Below, in pieces: positions 26,111 through 60,588 of a stretch of DNA of 64,000 bases; the stretch's first letter is position 1; every line of letters begins with the position of its first letter. The DNA is from Salvelinus alpinus. Lineage: Eukaryota; Chordata; Actinopteri; Salmoniformes; Salmonidae. The stretch lies in NCBI RefSeq assembly GCF_045679555.1, contig NC_092087.1:86268142-86332141 (forward strand). Reading direction: 5' to 3'. Under the pieces are notes generated by a model, which was given only the letters and a program-made list of their open reading frames with translations, did not search any database and was not told the origin of the DNA. Made by a program: the position numbers and the translations under genes.

Positions 26111-26460
26111 GTAGATATGTATAGGGGTAAGGTGACAGGGATACTAAAGTGATGTAGGTAGATATGTATAGGGGTAAGGTGACAGGGATACTGGATCTAT
26201 AGAGCTAGATATGTATAGGGGTAAACATACTATATACAGGGTCAGTTCCAGTACCATATTATAATGTACAGGGATACCTGATCTATAGAGGTAGATATGT
26301 ATAGGGGTAGGGTGACAGGGATACTAGATCTATGGAGGTAGATATGTATAGGGGTAGGGTGACAGGGATACTGGATCTATAGAGGTAGATATGTATAGGG
26401 GTAAGGTCACTAGGCATCAGGATATATGATAAACAGAGTAGTAGCAGCTTATATGGGAGT
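26111..26460 (+). mobile_element. Host element sequence right of the array, with ancestral longer units
   Basis: Units of about 50-60 bp contain 'tagatatgtataggggtaag' and 'gatactggatctatagag' instead of the tight 39-bp form, mixed with unique sequence (for example 'gggtcagttccagtaccata' at about 26239). This is the form seen in other salmonid copies of this dispersed repeat. The 39-bp unit probably arose from it by deletion and amplification (inference). Confidence 0.6.
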
Positions 26461-27390
26461 GGGTGTGTGGGTGTGTAGAGTCAGTATACATGTACGTGAG
26501 TGGGTGTGTAGAGTCAGTATAAATGTATGTGAGTGGGTGTGTAGAGTCAGTATACATGTATGTGAGTGGGTGTGTAGAGTCAGTATACATGTACGTGAGT
26601 GGGTGTGTAGAGTCAGTATACATGTATGTGAGTGGGTGTGTAGAGTCAGTATAAATGTACGTGAGTGGGTGTGTAGAGTCAGTATAAATGTATGTGAGTG
26701 GGTGTGTAGTCAGTATACATGTATGTGAGTGGGTGTGTAGATTCAGTATAAATGTATGTGAGTGGGTGTGTAGAGTCAGTATAAATGTATGTGAGTGGGT
26801 GTGTAGAGTCAGTATACATGTACGTGAGTGGGTGTGTAGAGTCAGTATACATGTATGTGAGTGGGTGTGTAGAGTCAGTATAAATGTATGTGAGTGGGTG
26901 TGTAGAGTCAGTATACATGTACGTGAGTGGGTGTGTAGAGTCAGTATAAATGTATGTGAGTGGGTGTGTAGATTCAGTATAAATGTATGTGAGTGGGTGT
27001 GTAGAGTCAGTATACATGTATGTGAGTGGGTGTGTAGAGTCAGTATAAATGTATGTGAGTGGGTGTGTAGAGTCAGTATACATGTACGTGAGTGGGTGTG
27101 TAGAGTCAGTATAAATGTACGTGAGTGGGTGTGTAGAGTCAGTATAAATGTATGTGAGTGGGTGTGGTGAGTCAGTATACATGTATGTGAGTGGGTGTGT
27201 AGAGTCAGTATAAATGTATGTGAGTGGGTGTGGTGAGTCAGTATAAATGTATGTGAGTGGGTGTGTAGAGTCAGTATAAATGTATGTGAGTGGGTGTGGT
27301 GAGTCAGTATAAATGTATGTGAGTGGGTGTGTAGAGTCAGTATACATGTATGTGAGTGGGTGTGTAGAGTCAGTATACATGTATGTGAGT
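26461..27390 (+). repeat. 33-bp minisatellite
   Basis: About 28 units of 33 bp with core 'gtgggtgtgtagagtcagta', differing at a few positions (aaatgtat / catgtacg). As 33 is a multiple of three, long open frames appear on both strands (for example 26679-27545 minus, an 11-residue repeat with TDSTHPLTY). These follow from the repeat length and are not genes. Confidence 0.97.
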
Positions 27391-27407
27391 GAGCAAATGA
27401 TGGAGTG

Positions 27408-27979
27408 TGTCACGATCGTTATAAGGAGTGGACCAAGATGCAGCGTGGTATGTTTCCATCCTATATTTTGGAAGAGAAACTTAAAGAACAAAAACAATAA
27501 AGCGAACAAATGAACCGTGAAGCTCAGAGCAGTGCTCACAGGCAACTGTACCTAGACAAGATCCCACAAATCACAAAGGGGAAATGGCTACCTAAATATG
27601 ATCCCCAATCAGAGACAACGATAAACAGCTGCCTCTGATTGGGAACCATACCAGGCCAACATAGATATATAATTCCCCTAGATAACCCACCCTAGTCACA
27701 CCCCGACCTAACCAACATAGATATATAATTCCCCTAGATAACCCACCCTAGTCACACCCCGACCTAACCAACATAGATATATAATTCCCCTAGATAACCC
27801 ACCCTAGTCACACCCCGACCTAACCAACATAGATATATAATTCCCCTAGATAACCCACCCTAGTCACACCCCGACCTAACCAACATAGATATATAATTCC
27901 CCTAGATAACCCACCCTTAATCACACCCCGACCTAACCAACATTGAGAATAAACAGCTCTCTATGGTCAGGGCATGACA
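27408..27979. mobile_element. Nested TIR-like element with 5-bp flanking duplication
   Basis: It starts TGTCACGATCG and ends GGGCATGACA, short inverted ends (TGTCA/TGACA), and is flanked on both sides by GAGTG (27403-27407 and 27980-27984). Internal motifs such as 'ccaatcagagacaacgataa' and 'ctgcctctgattgggaacca' form a long imperfect inverted repeat and match a repeat frequent in salmonid genomes. A 56-bp unit ('caacatagatatataattcc') is repeated five times at 27657-27942. No coding capacity; the superfamily is not certain. Confidence 0.7.
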
Positions 27980-27984
27980 GAGTG

Positions 27985-28012
27985 AGTGTTTGTATGTGTC
28001 CTGGAGGGACTG

Positions 28013-28044
<32 letters not shown>

Positions 28045-28088
28045 TGCGTGTGTGCGTGCGTGCGTGTGTGTGTGTGTGCGTGTGTGCA
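27985..28088. repeat. (GT)n/(GCGT)n microsatellite
   Basis: GT and GCGT repeats continuing the host element after the nested insertion. Confidence 0.9.
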
Positions 28089-28262
28089 TAGAGACAGTGC
28101 AGAGATTGAAATAGAAGGTCCATAAAGTTACACTGTAAACTCAGACAGTCCTTGGAGTTATTTTGTTGTCTATTTATCAGTCGTATTGCTTGGAGGTAGA
28201 AGCTGTTCAAGAGCCTGTTAGTGTCAGACTTGATGCACCGGTACAAAGGTGTATCAAGGTAG
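28089..28262 (+). mobile_element. 3' part of the host interspersed repeat
   Basis: It carries 'ggaggtagaagctgttcaag' and 'gatgcaccggtacaaaggtg' motifs that I recognise from the right end of the same dispersed salmonid repeat that opens at 470. No open frame. The exact end near 28262 is inferred from where similarity to the remembered family fades. Confidence 0.5.
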
Positions 28263-28344
28263 AAACAGGGTTGGGACTAAGTCACTATTATTCGAGTCAC
28301 AAGCAAGTGACAAGTTCCGAGTCTCAAGTCGAGTCACAAGTAGA

Positions 28345-29320
28345 ACATCTCGAGTCAAGTCCAAGTCATACATTCTAAGAGCCAGTTAAGTCCAAGTCAT
28401 ACATTCTAGGAGCCAGTCAAGTCCAAGTCATACATTCTAAGAGCCAGTTAAGTCCAAGTCATACATTCTAAGAGCCAGTCAAGTCCAAGTCATACATTCT
28501 AAGAGCCAGTCAAGTCCAAGTCATACATTCTAAGAGCCAGTCAAGTCCAAGTCATACATTCTAAGAGCCAGTTAAGTCCAAGTCATACATTCTAAGAGCC
28601 AGTCAAGTCCAAGTCATGCATTCTAAGAGCCAGTCAAGTCCAAGTCATACATTCTAAGAGCCAGTCAAGTCCAAGTCATACATTCTAAGAGCCAGTCAAG
28701 TCCAAGTCATACATTCTAAGAGCCAGTCAAGTCCAAGTCATACATTCTAAGAGCCAGTCAAGTCCAAGTCATACATTCTAAGAGCCAGTCAAGTCCAAGT
28801 CATACATTCTAAGAGCCAGTCAAGTCCAAGTCATACATTCTAAGAGCCAGTCAAGTCCAAGTCATACATTCTAAGAGCCAGTCAAGTCCAAGTCATACAT
28901 TCTAAGAGCCAGTCAAGTCCAAGTCATGCATTCTAAGAGCCAGTCAAGTCCAAGTCATGCATTCTAAGAGCCAGTCAAGTCCAAGTCATACATTCTAAGA
29001 GCCAGTCAAGTCCAAGTCATACATTCTAAGAGCCAGTCAAGTCCAAGTCATACATTCTAAGAGCCAGTCAAGTCCAAGTCATACATTCTAAGAGCCAGTC
29101 AAGTCCAAGTCATACATTCTAAGAGCCAGTCAAGTCCAAGTCATACATTCTAAGAGCCAGTCAAGTCCAAGTCATACATTCTAAGAGCCAGTCAAGTCCA
29201 AGTCATACATTCTAAGAGCCAGTCAAGTCCAAGTCATACATTCTAAGAGCCAGTCAAGTCCAAGTCATACATTCTAAGAGCCAGTCAAGTCCAAGTCATA
29301 CATTCTAAGAGCCAGTCAAG
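28345..29320 (+). repeat. 31-bp minisatellite
   Basis: About 31 nearly perfect units of 31 bp (core 'agccagtcaagtccaagtca'), with rare t/c and a/g variants. It is preceded and followed by diverged 'caagtc' sequence, suggesting growth inside an older interspersed repeat. Confidence 0.97.
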
Positions 29321-30840
29321 TTGAGTCCCCTCACAAGTTTTTTCAAGTCAAGTAAAAAAAAATCTATACATGCAATGACTTGTTCAACTACAAGTCTGTG
29401 TCTATTTATTGAGGCTACCAGACAGCCCGTAACTTTATTTTGTATGCAACACATTTTGATTATGTAATAATGAATTTGTACAACATATTCCAAATGCAAG
29501 CTTTATAATTAAATGATCAATTTCAAGCAATTTGTACATACCACAAGACCAGTAGACCTATGCTAGACCAGTAGGCCTATTGTTGCTTGATGCCCCATTG
29601 TTGGTGAGCTTGCAAAGTAAACAGTTAATATTCTTGGTAACCAAACAATTTTAGGAGCTGCATATTTATTAAAGGCAAGGACAGGGTTGGGAATCCCTGG
29701 GATAAAATGACAGCCCATCTTGCATTGCTAGCTAAGGCTGACATCTTGTGGCGTAAAGAGGAACTGCATATGTTTAATAGCCTGCAATCAAACATTCAGA
29801 AGTATGTTTACTCATTATGCTATTTATTTTGATGTAATTGAATCTTTATGAATCTATTCATAATCTCCTGTATAGTCACTTGCAGACAGGGTCTAATTTG
29901 CTCTCGGGACTGAAGCGACACTTATGATATTTTCCTAAAATGTCAGATACAATATGTTTGATAAGTACAGTAGCTAAAATAAATATCAACATATAACTTA
30001 TATCCAGTTGCTTTGATATCACCTGTTCAAACAACCTAATAATGTCCATGTAGACAGCCATACAGATGCACTAGCCCTTGACCTTTCAGATGCCTGGCTC
30101 TCATTGGCTGTCTCGCAAGCACAATCAGTATTCCATGCTATCTCATTGGTCATTGGGTTGACAACCGTTCCAGACATTGGTTCCAGCTTGCCTTGTAGAC
30201 CTCCATTCCGCCAGCAAGAATAAGCAATACTTAGCAAGAATTTAGGCCGTTACCTCGGCTTTTTCCTAAATAAATGTCCTGCAATGAAGATCGTGAAAAA
30301 TATTACAAATGGTCGAAATTCGTAACATGTTATGAGGAAATGTTAGCAGACTTCAAATTTAGTTTAACAATATGGAAAAATCAATAAAGTTAATCGCCTT
30401 TATAGCAAAAATGATATTATAGCGTTGACATTATTGTTTATAACAAGTAATTATTACTAGATAGTTATCATGGTAACAACAATAATACAAATAACAAAAC
30501 ATTATTTATAATGCTACTATTAATAAAAATATGAATAATATTATTATAATAATTATAATAATCAACTTCAGGAAATACTTTTAAATCCCATTGTTAATTA
30601 GCGCATTCGTTTTGCACGAAGTTCAGTACGTTTTTCACAGTGAACATACTGCACCGTAGTACACAATTACCTGTACATTGAAGGAGCAGGACGCTCCTCA
30701 GGGTGTAAACTCTGTAGATTTGGAAACTATAAGTCTGAGTAAAATGGACCCCCCTTTCACTAAAACAACGTACAGTGCAATAAATGACATGAGAACACAC
30801 ACAAAACATTTTTTGACCATTTAGGCTTTGCACTGTCTCT
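29321..30840. other. Intergenic, AT-rich; no gene seen
   Basis: Low-GC sequence with stops in all frames. Positions 30440-30590 are very AT-rich with short ataata runs. Nothing here looks like an exon or RNA gene. It forms the region upstream of got1. Confidence 0.6.
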
Positions 30841-30870
30841 TTATTCTGAAGGATTCCAGAAATCCGTGAC

Positions 30871-30878
30871 CCGGAAGT
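30871..30878 (+). promoter_or_regulatory. Possible ETS/GABP site upstream of got1
   Basis: CCGGAAGT lies about 150 bp before the got1 start codon, in a locally more GC-rich stretch (30860-31030) without a TATA box. This fits a housekeeping promoter, and ETS sites are frequent in such promoters. The transcription start is not visible, so this is a proposal. Confidence 0.35.
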
Positions 30879-31028
30879 ACTTAGTTATTCTTTCCTGCTT
30901 CACAGCGGTACCTTGTAGCGCGTTGAAGGTGAAGCTCGCCTGTCTCTCCGCTGCAGCCTATCGGTGAGGTACTGAACAAGAACGACTCTCTCCCCTTCTC
31001 CTGCTCTGTACCGGGATCCGTTATAATC

Positions 31029-43746
<12,718 letters not shown>

Positions 43747-44810
43747 GGCCCCGCCGTCCACATCCAGCTACTTCCCGCTTCCGATCCACCACAGGAAGTA
43801 CTGTTAACTGTCACGTGTGGTCTCGTCAAGCACCCCCTTCTGTGACAACACATCCTCTATAAGCAGTGCTCTAACCATCTATTGGTTGTAAAATGTAGAA
43901 TAGCGACGATATGACACGTGTTCACAACAATCAATGTTAATGATCAACAGTATAACTGGTGTCTGTCCATCTTCTCTCCTCCTCAGATTACTGAGCCATC
44001 TGTAAACAATCTGAACGCAGACCTCTAGTCGAAGTATTTCACTCCTGGTGACCGTTACGTTGCCTTTTATTTATTTTATTGTGCCATTTCCGGTTTTGAA
44101 AATGTATAAAAGATGACTGTGTGCACTTTGTTTAAAAAAAATAATGTTTCAGAGCACTTAAAAGTGAAGCATTGCCAGAAGTTGAGTGAAAAGTTTGTGT
44201 AAAATGAATTGTGTGATTGTGTGTTCTACATACGAGCCCCCAGACCTCCTATCTACAGACAACCACAATGCTTCTGAACGTCTTTTATATAGAACTGGTT
44301 CCATTTAACAATCGCCACCTTCTAGAATGTGTGAAATGGTGCATTGTGGATCAAATGCTCTGTGATGTCATGTGACAGGCTTGAAAGGTTCTTTACAGTT
44401 CATGCATGTGCCTAATAGGTCAAACGTTAACAGGAAATGCCCTCTGATAGGGTGATATGACCTTTTCTAAACATTTGAGCAGCTATATGCAGATATGGCC
44501 TATAGGAAAAGCACATACCACTACTGTGGTAATAGTTGAACCACTTAAATGTCTGTGGCTTAGGTTCCGTGTTAGGCATGTACTTGGTGTGATAAAACAC
44601 TCCTATTCATAATAATGCTACTTATGAATGATTGTTAATCTCCGCCTTTAACGGTTCTGTATTTGTTTTGTTGTGTTTTGTTCACTGTACACATACGGTT
44701 GCTCTTCCAACACACAGCCACACGCCATTTGATTGCCATGGTTCTATTGACATCCTGTATGTACATTCATACAGCTAATAATAAATTATGAATCGTGTAC
44801 TAAACTGAAT
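43747..44810 (+). other. got1 3' untranslated region (probable)
   Basis: Unique, AT-leaning sequence with no frame. An AATAAA at 44780-44785, about 1 kb after the stop, is the best polyadenylation signal; an earlier unusual A-rich stretch sits at about 44133-44145. Transcript evidence would be needed to fix the end. Confidence 0.6.
44780..44785 (+). terminator. Candidate got1 polyadenylation signal
   Basis: AATAAA in an AT-rich context, followed within 60 bases by T-rich sequence (ttctacttttttctcc). A reasonable but unproven 3' end. Confidence 0.5.
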
Positions 44811-45042
44811 GTAATTTCTACTTTTTTCTCCACCTGTGTACATGGCTGTTTTAATCTAGTTCTAAAAGACTAAACACTGCCGACGAACGGTTAAAAGCAC
44901 CGGTCGGCTGACTGATCGACCTACTGCCTCTGACCACAGAATATCAACCGCCATTTTCTGTTTTAATTTCCAAAAAGATTCTACATGTTGAATCGCCACC
45001 GTTCATCAACATCCAGCAGGTAATTGACTGCCCAGATGGGTT
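44811..45042. other. Convergent intergenic stretch
   Basis: Between the likely got1 3' end and the next repeat. No feature seen. Confidence 0.5.
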
Positions 45043-45265
45043 TTGGGTATTTTATTAGGATCCCCATTACCTGTTGTGAAAGCAGCAGCTACTCTTCCTG
45101 GGGTCCTCTGGGGACACTCAGACACCCCGGATCCCTTTTGGAATTCCCCAGGAGGCCCTTGGTGTAGTTCTGGGTATTTTGCTACTGAGTCCCACAGTGG
45201 TGATGTCCTTAAGACATTAGTAATAAAACTTGACCCAGAGTTTTTCCTAACCTGACAAGAAAAAA
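45043..45265 (-). mobile_element. Dispersed salmonid-type repeat fragment
   Basis: 'attttattaggatccccatt' and 'gcagcagctactcttcctgg' are motifs I recognise from a very abundant teleost/salmonid repeat. No coding capacity; class not assigned, and orientation is a guess. Confidence 0.5.
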
Positions 45266-47366
45266 CTCTGGGCCCTGCGTAATAACTGTCAGCAACTGGA
45301 ATAAACAAAAACATTGTTCAAAGTCTGAATAAAAAGTCAGACAGCTGAAACCTGTGAATCTTTTTAATTCTGTACATTTTTAATGCAAAAATCCAAGGGG
45401 TTTTCCACTGTTAAAATGCCCAGAGTAGTCATTTGAACATACTGTACCCATAAAGTCATTATAAACTCTAATATCTACAATACATCTCTCATATATGCAT
45501 TTCTCTTCTATAAAAAGATATATCTCTGTATTACTTTCTGTGTAGGTGCCACTCTCTCCCCATACACCAGTGTTCTCCAGTCCTGACGATCTGTCTAATT
45601 TATCCATTTCAATTTAGGACCATTTTTGAGACAAAAAGCACTTTAAAAATGCATTGTGTTATAATACCTCCATATAGACGTTGCTGACAAGCACAGATCT
45701 AGAATCAGCTTCCCCTCCCAAAATCCTAACCCTAACCATTGAGGTGAAAAACAAGAAAACTGACCTTAAATCAGTCTCATCCTACTCCAGTTAAAAACAG
45801 GGCCATTGTGTCTGAGAAGAGGATGAGGGTTCTGATTGGTTGTTGCCTCTACTCCCATGCAGCATAGTGAGTCAGCACTTTTTCTGTTTTCCAAGGAAGG
45901 ATGCTCTTCTCTCCTCACTGACCAATGACAGGAGCCACAGAGCATCACTCCCCCTTTACCCTTTCTCTCCATCCTTCACGTTTCCCTTTTCTCCCAGCCC
46001 CCCGTCCTCTATGCCTCTCCTCCCCTCCCTCCTCTCTCTATCCCTCTCCCCCAAACCCTCCTCTCTATTTCTCTCCCCCAAACCCTCCTCTCTCTATTTC
46101 TCTCCCCTAGCCCGCCATCTTCTATGCCTCTCCTCCCCACCATTCTCTCTATCCCTCTCCCCTTCGTCCTCCTCCCTACTCTCTCTCCCCCCACTGTGGT
46201 GCAGTGGCACAAACCTGAATCGGCACAAACCCAGTCAGAGCAGAGACACACCCCGCGGTCTTAATCCAGAGAGAGAAACACGGGTCTTATGGTACAGCTT
46301 GTCAGATCAAAATAAGAAATGTATTCTCTACAACAGATGTGTTTCCTAATGGCATATCCTACATGAGTACCGTCTTTTGGATGTGTCCCGTTCACAACTG
46401 TGTAAAAGTGTTTCAGTATTGCTCATATACATCATTTGGAAGAGACTGGTCCGTTCTTGTGACTGGTCAGTCCTCATCCCCACCATTTGAGGAAGTTGTG
46501 ATAACAGTTGGGCTGAGAGAATAGAGATCGACATGGTGCTCAGCCAGTACCTAAAACATGCAGATTGAAGATTTTCTCTTAGTAAGGCATTCAAACCCCA
46601 AACCATCTCAAGTCCTTTTAAACCCCTTACACCACCATGAGTCCATGCTGACAAGTGAACTTCTGGGTGAATCCTAAATAGAATTTTCACTTCGTCTCCC
46701 AATTGATATCAATGCATGAAAATCCACTCAAGTGAAAGTTAGGATTCACCCCTTAGACAGTAGATAGGAAAGGGGATAGAAGAGAATAGTAATAAACATT
46801 CACTATCAAATAACACAAGTGATACAGCATCCATAAAAACGCCTGAAGAAGGAATGGATGAGATCTTTATAACGGTGGATGGTGAACATTCTTCTGTGCA
46901 CGGATGACATCTACATAGTCTTTGGTTTCCTTGTCACAGCTCCAACAGGGCCAATTGTTTTGTAGGGAGGGGGTGAATTAAATGTTGACAGTGGCTTAAA
47001 CCAAAAACCTCCTCTCTTCTCCTGACATCCTTTGTCTTCAAATCCATTAGCCACTTAGACATGAAACATTCAAGAAAAAGAAAAAAACCTGGTTCATGAT
47101 GTGGTAGCTTCCGTCCCGCTGGTTCAGTTAGTTCCTTCCATTTGGTGCTGTCTAAGATCAGAGACTGTGGGGGTGTTATGGGGACATGAGGTCTATCTTT
47201 TCTATGTGCTGTTATATCCTTCTGTTTCCCTTCAGAATGTCTGTTGGTTGGAACATCTGAGAGTGGTCAACTAGTGACTGGAACGTCTGGCAAATGTTGC
47301 AGAGACGTCTTTTAAACGATCAAAAAGAGGAAGAAAATAGGCTGTTGATGATTGTGTGAGTTAGTC

Positions 47367-47403
<37 letters not shown>

Positions 47404-47416
47404 CACACACACACTG
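45266..47416 (-). other. cnnm1 3' untranslated / intergenic region
   Basis: No exon-like frames. 45960-46195 is a C/T-rich low-complexity tract with imperfect 'ctctctatttctctccccca' repeats, whose long Ser/Pro/Leu frames are artefacts. (CA)n at 47371-47413 touches the cnnm1 stop codon. A minus-strand polyadenylation signal could not be chosen confidently. Confidence 0.5.
47371..47413 (-). repeat. (CA)n at the cnnm1 stop codon ((UG)n in the mRNA)
   Basis: On the cnnm1 strand the stop TAG is followed by CAGTGTGTGTG and a GU-repeat beginning within four bases, so the 3' UTR opens with a UG-rich tract interrupted once (gttgtg). Confidence 0.9.
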
Positions 47417-56685
<9,269 letters not shown>

Positions 56686-56689
56686 ATGA

Positions 56690-57325
56690 ATGCATTAACT
56701 GTAAGTCTCTGGATCAGAGCGTCTGCTAAATGACTCATTAACTGTAAGTCTCTCTGGATCAGAGCGTCTGCTAAATGACTCCCTAACTGTAAGTCTCTCT
56801 GGATCAGAGCGTCTGCTAAATGACTCACTAACTGTAAGTCTCTCTGGATCAGAGCGTCTGCTAAATGACTCACTAACTGTAAGTCTCTCTGGATCAGAGT
56901 GTCTGCTAAATGACTCACTAACTGTAAGTCTCTCTGGATCAGAGCGTCTGCTAAATGACTCACTAACTGTAAGTCTCTCTGGATCAGAGCGTCTGCTAAA
57001 TGACTCACTAACTGTAAGTCTCTCTGGATCAGAGTGTCTGCTAAATGACTCACTAACTGGAAGTCTCTCTGGATCAGAGTGTCTGCTAAATGACTCACTA
57101 ACTGTAAGTCTCTCTGGATCAGAGCGTCTGCTAAATGACTCACTAACTGTAAATCTCTCTGGATCAGAGCGTCTGCTAAATGACTCACTAACTGTAAGTC
57201 TCTCTGGATCAGAGTGTCTGCTAAATGACTCACTAACTGTAAGTCTCTCTGGATCAGAGCGTCTGCTAAATGACTCACTAACTGTAAGTCTCTCTGAATC
57301 AGAGCGTCTGTTAAATGACTAAAAT
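56690..57325. repeat. 45-bp array derived from a teleost SINE tail (14 copies)
   Basis: Unit carries 'ctctggatcagagcgtctgc' and 'taaatgactcactaactgta', a tandemly amplified form of the 'ctctggataagagcgtctgc' motif at the end of many fish SINEs. Because 45 is a multiple of three, a 225-codon minus-strand frame results with a 15-residue repeat (HLADALIQRDLQLVS). It is not a gene: the repeats are nearly identical at DNA level and there is no start or splice context. Confidence 0.93.
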
Positions 57326-57379
57326 GTAACATGTAAACTGAGCAGAAGAGCATCATTTACAGTAGAATGACACACATAG

Positions 57380-59232
57380 ACACTGAAACAGCTGGACTAG
57401 ACAATCTGGACCCTCTCTTTCCAAAATGATTTGCCGCCATTGTTGCAACACCTATTACCAATCTGTTCAACCTCTCTTTCGTATTGTCCGAGATCCCTAA
57501 AGATGGGAAAGCTGCCGCGGTCATCCCCCTCTTCAAAGGGGGTGACACTCTAGACCCAAACTGCTATAGACCTATATCCATCCTGCCTTGCCTTTCTAAA
57601 GTCTTCGATAGCCAAGTTAATAAACAGATCACCGACCATTTCAAATCCCACCGTACCTTCTCCGCTGTGCAATCCGGTTTCCGAGCTGGTCATGGGTGCA
57701 CCTCAGCCACGCTCAAGGTACTAAACGATATCATAACCGCCATCGATAAAAGACAATACTGTGCAGCCATCTTCATCGACCTGGCCAAGGCTTTCGACTC
57801 TGTCAATCACCATATTCTTATCGGCAGACTCAATAGCATTGGATTCTCAAATGACTGCCTCGCCTGGTTCACCAACTACTTCTCAGACAGAGTTCAGTGT
57901 GTCAAATCGGAGGGCCTGTTGTCCAGACCTCTGGCAGTCTCTATGGGGTGCCACAGGGTTCAATTCTCGGGCCAAGTCTTTTCTCTGTATATATCAACGA
58001 TGTCTCTCTTGCTGCGGGTGATTCCCTGATCCACCTCTACGCAGACGACACCATTCTGTATACATCTGGCCCTTCTTTGAACACTGTGTTAACAAACCTC
58101 CAGACGAGCTTCAATGCCATACAACACTCCTTCCGTGGCCTCCAACTGCTCTTAAATACAAGTAAAACTAAACGCATGCTTTTCAACCGTTCGCTGCCCG
58201 CACCTGCCTGCCCGTCCAGCATCACTACTCTTGATGGTTCTGACTTCGAATATGTGGACAACTACAAATACCTAGGTGTCTGGCTAGACTGTAAACTCTC
58301 CTTCCAGACTCATATTAAACATCTCCAATGCAAAATTAAATCTAGAATCGTTTTTCTATTTTGCAACAAAGCCTCCTTCACTCACGCCGCCAAACATACT
58401 CTAGTAAAACTGACTATCCCACCGATCCTCGACTTCGGCAATGTCATCTACAAAATATCCCCCAACACTCTACTCAGCAAACTGGATGTAGTCTATCACA
58501 GTGCCATCCGTTTTGTTACCAAAGCCCCATATACTACCCACCACTGCGACCTGTATGCTCTAGTCGGCTGGCCCTCGCTACATATTCGTCGCCAGACCCA
58601 CTGGCTCCAGGTCATCTATAAGTCCATGCTAGGTAAAGCCCCGCCTTATCTCAGCTCACTGGTCACCATAGCAGCACCCACCCGTAGCACGCGCTCCAGC
58701 AGGTATATCTCACTGGTCACCCCCAAAGCCAACACCTCTTTGGCCGCCTTTCCTTCAAGTTCTCTGCTGCCAGTGACTGGAACGAATTGCAAAAATCGCT
58801 GAAGCTGGAGACTTATATTTCCCTCACTAACTTTAAACATCAGCTATCTGAGCAGCTAACCGATCACTGTAAATAAACCACTCAATCTACCTACCTCATC
58901 CCCATATTGTTTTTATTTCGTTTTCTGCTCTTTTGCACACCAGTATTTCTACTTGCACATCATCATCTGCTCATATATCACTCCAGTGTTAATCTGCTAA
59001 ATTGTAATTACTTCGCTACTATGGCCTATTTATTGCCTTACCTCCTCACACCATTTGCATACACTGTATATAGACTTTCTTTTTTTCTATTGTGTTATTG
59101 ACTGTACACTTGTTTATTCCATGTGTAACTCTGTGTTGTTGTTTGTGTCGTACTGCTTTGCTTTATCTTGGCCAGGTTGCAGTACTTGTTCTCAACTAGC
59201 CTACCTGGTTAAATAAAGTTTTTTTTTTTTTT
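57380..59232 (+). mobile_element. 5'-truncated non-LTR retrotransposon (LINE)
   Basis: Reverse-transcriptase coding sequence followed by a 3' region ending 'ctacctggttaaataaagtt' and a T-rich tail, the 3' end common to salmonid LINEs and SINEs. The endonuclease part is missing. It lies in cnnm1 intron 1 in the opposite orientation to the gene. The clade is not assigned. Confidence 0.88.
57400..58802 (+). pseudogene. LINE reverse transcriptase, broken
   Basis: RT motifs are visible: 'FIDLAKAFDSVNH' (motif A) in the frame of 57484-58029, and 'PQGSILGPSLFS' and 'YADDTILY' (catalytic YADD) in the frame of 57897-58802. The frame changes at 57943-57952, consistent with loss of one base in a G-run. 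An in-frame TGA sits at 57427-57429 upstream. Domain order (fingers, palm, C-terminal) is otherwise continuous, so the copy is fairly young but inactive. Confidence 0.9.
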
Positions 59233-59311
59233 CTTTTTACACAAACACACAGACTACATCTCCCATGAGGCCACAGGAATAGAACCAGTAAGCGATCTAG
59301 TAGAAACACAC
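59233..59311. other. Short spacer after the LINE
   Basis: No feature. Confidence 0.5.
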
Positions 59312-59425
59312 CAGGGGTGTATTCATTAGAGCACACCGTAGCAACCCGTTGTACAACATTTAGAAACGGAAAAAAGATTTTGTTCAGTGTGCTTCCGTTT
59401 GGTTTCTAGTGAATACACACCCCTG
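59312..59425. mobile_element. Small inverted-repeat element (MITE-like)
   Basis: 'caggggtgtattcattag' at 59312-59329 and its near complement 'ctagtgaatacacacccctg' at 59406-59425 bound a 114-bp segment. Matches a dispersed salmonid repeat; a fragment of the same family is at 39300-39400. No clear target duplication. Confidence 0.65.
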
Positions 59426-60112
<687 letters not shown>

Positions 60113-60122
60113 CTGCACTGCA

Positions 60123-60222
60123 NNNNNNNNNNNNNNNNNNNNNNNNNNNNNNNNNNNNNNNNNNNNNNNNNNNNNNNNNNNNNNNNNNNNNNNNNNNNNN
60201 NNNNNNNNNNNNNNNNNNNNNN
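60123..60222. other. Assembly gap (100 N)
   Basis: Exactly 100 N, the conventional size for a gap of unknown length, flanked by 'ctctgcactgca' and 'ctgcagac'. Confidence 0.99.
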
Positions 60223-60446
60223 CTGCAGACACTAGCAGCTGAAGATTACATCATCAGGCATTATGTAACACAGTCAAAACCTACACACGTCCTTGCACAC
60301 AGCTGCAGCTACCCTCTCTCACACACACACACACACAGTTGCAGCTTTCCACCCCCCAACAGCATCCACAAGAGATCTCCTTGCTGTTCCTACTGTGCTA
60401 CCCTCTCTTCACCCACTCTGGCTGTGTCTCACTCTGACTGGGGGGG

Positions 60447-60588
60447 AGAGAGAGAGAGAGCGAGAAAGAGAGAGTGAGAGAGTGAGAGAAAGAGAGGGAG
60501 TGAGAGAAAAAGAGAGAGAGAGAAAGAGAAAGAGAGGGAGAGAGAGAGTGAGAGAGAGAAAGAGTGAGAGAAAGAGAGAGAGAGAGAT
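60447..60588. repeat. GA-rich low-complexity tract
   Basis: Imperfect GA/GTGA repeats; Glu/Arg-rich frames are artefacts. Confidence 0.9.

Noticed and set aside
26426-27545. Long frames on both strands over the 33-bp repeat (up to 288 codons)
   Set aside because: The unit length is a multiple of three and has few stops, so both strands stay open. Near-identical DNA units, no splice sites and no start context.
29305-30237. Short minus-strand frames upstream of got1
   Set aside because: 60-72 codons, low complexity of evidence, no recognisable domain and no conserved splice boundaries.
45840-46349. 169-codon Ser/Pro/Leu frame
   Set aside because: It runs through a C/T-rich low-complexity tract between the two genes, without family motifs.
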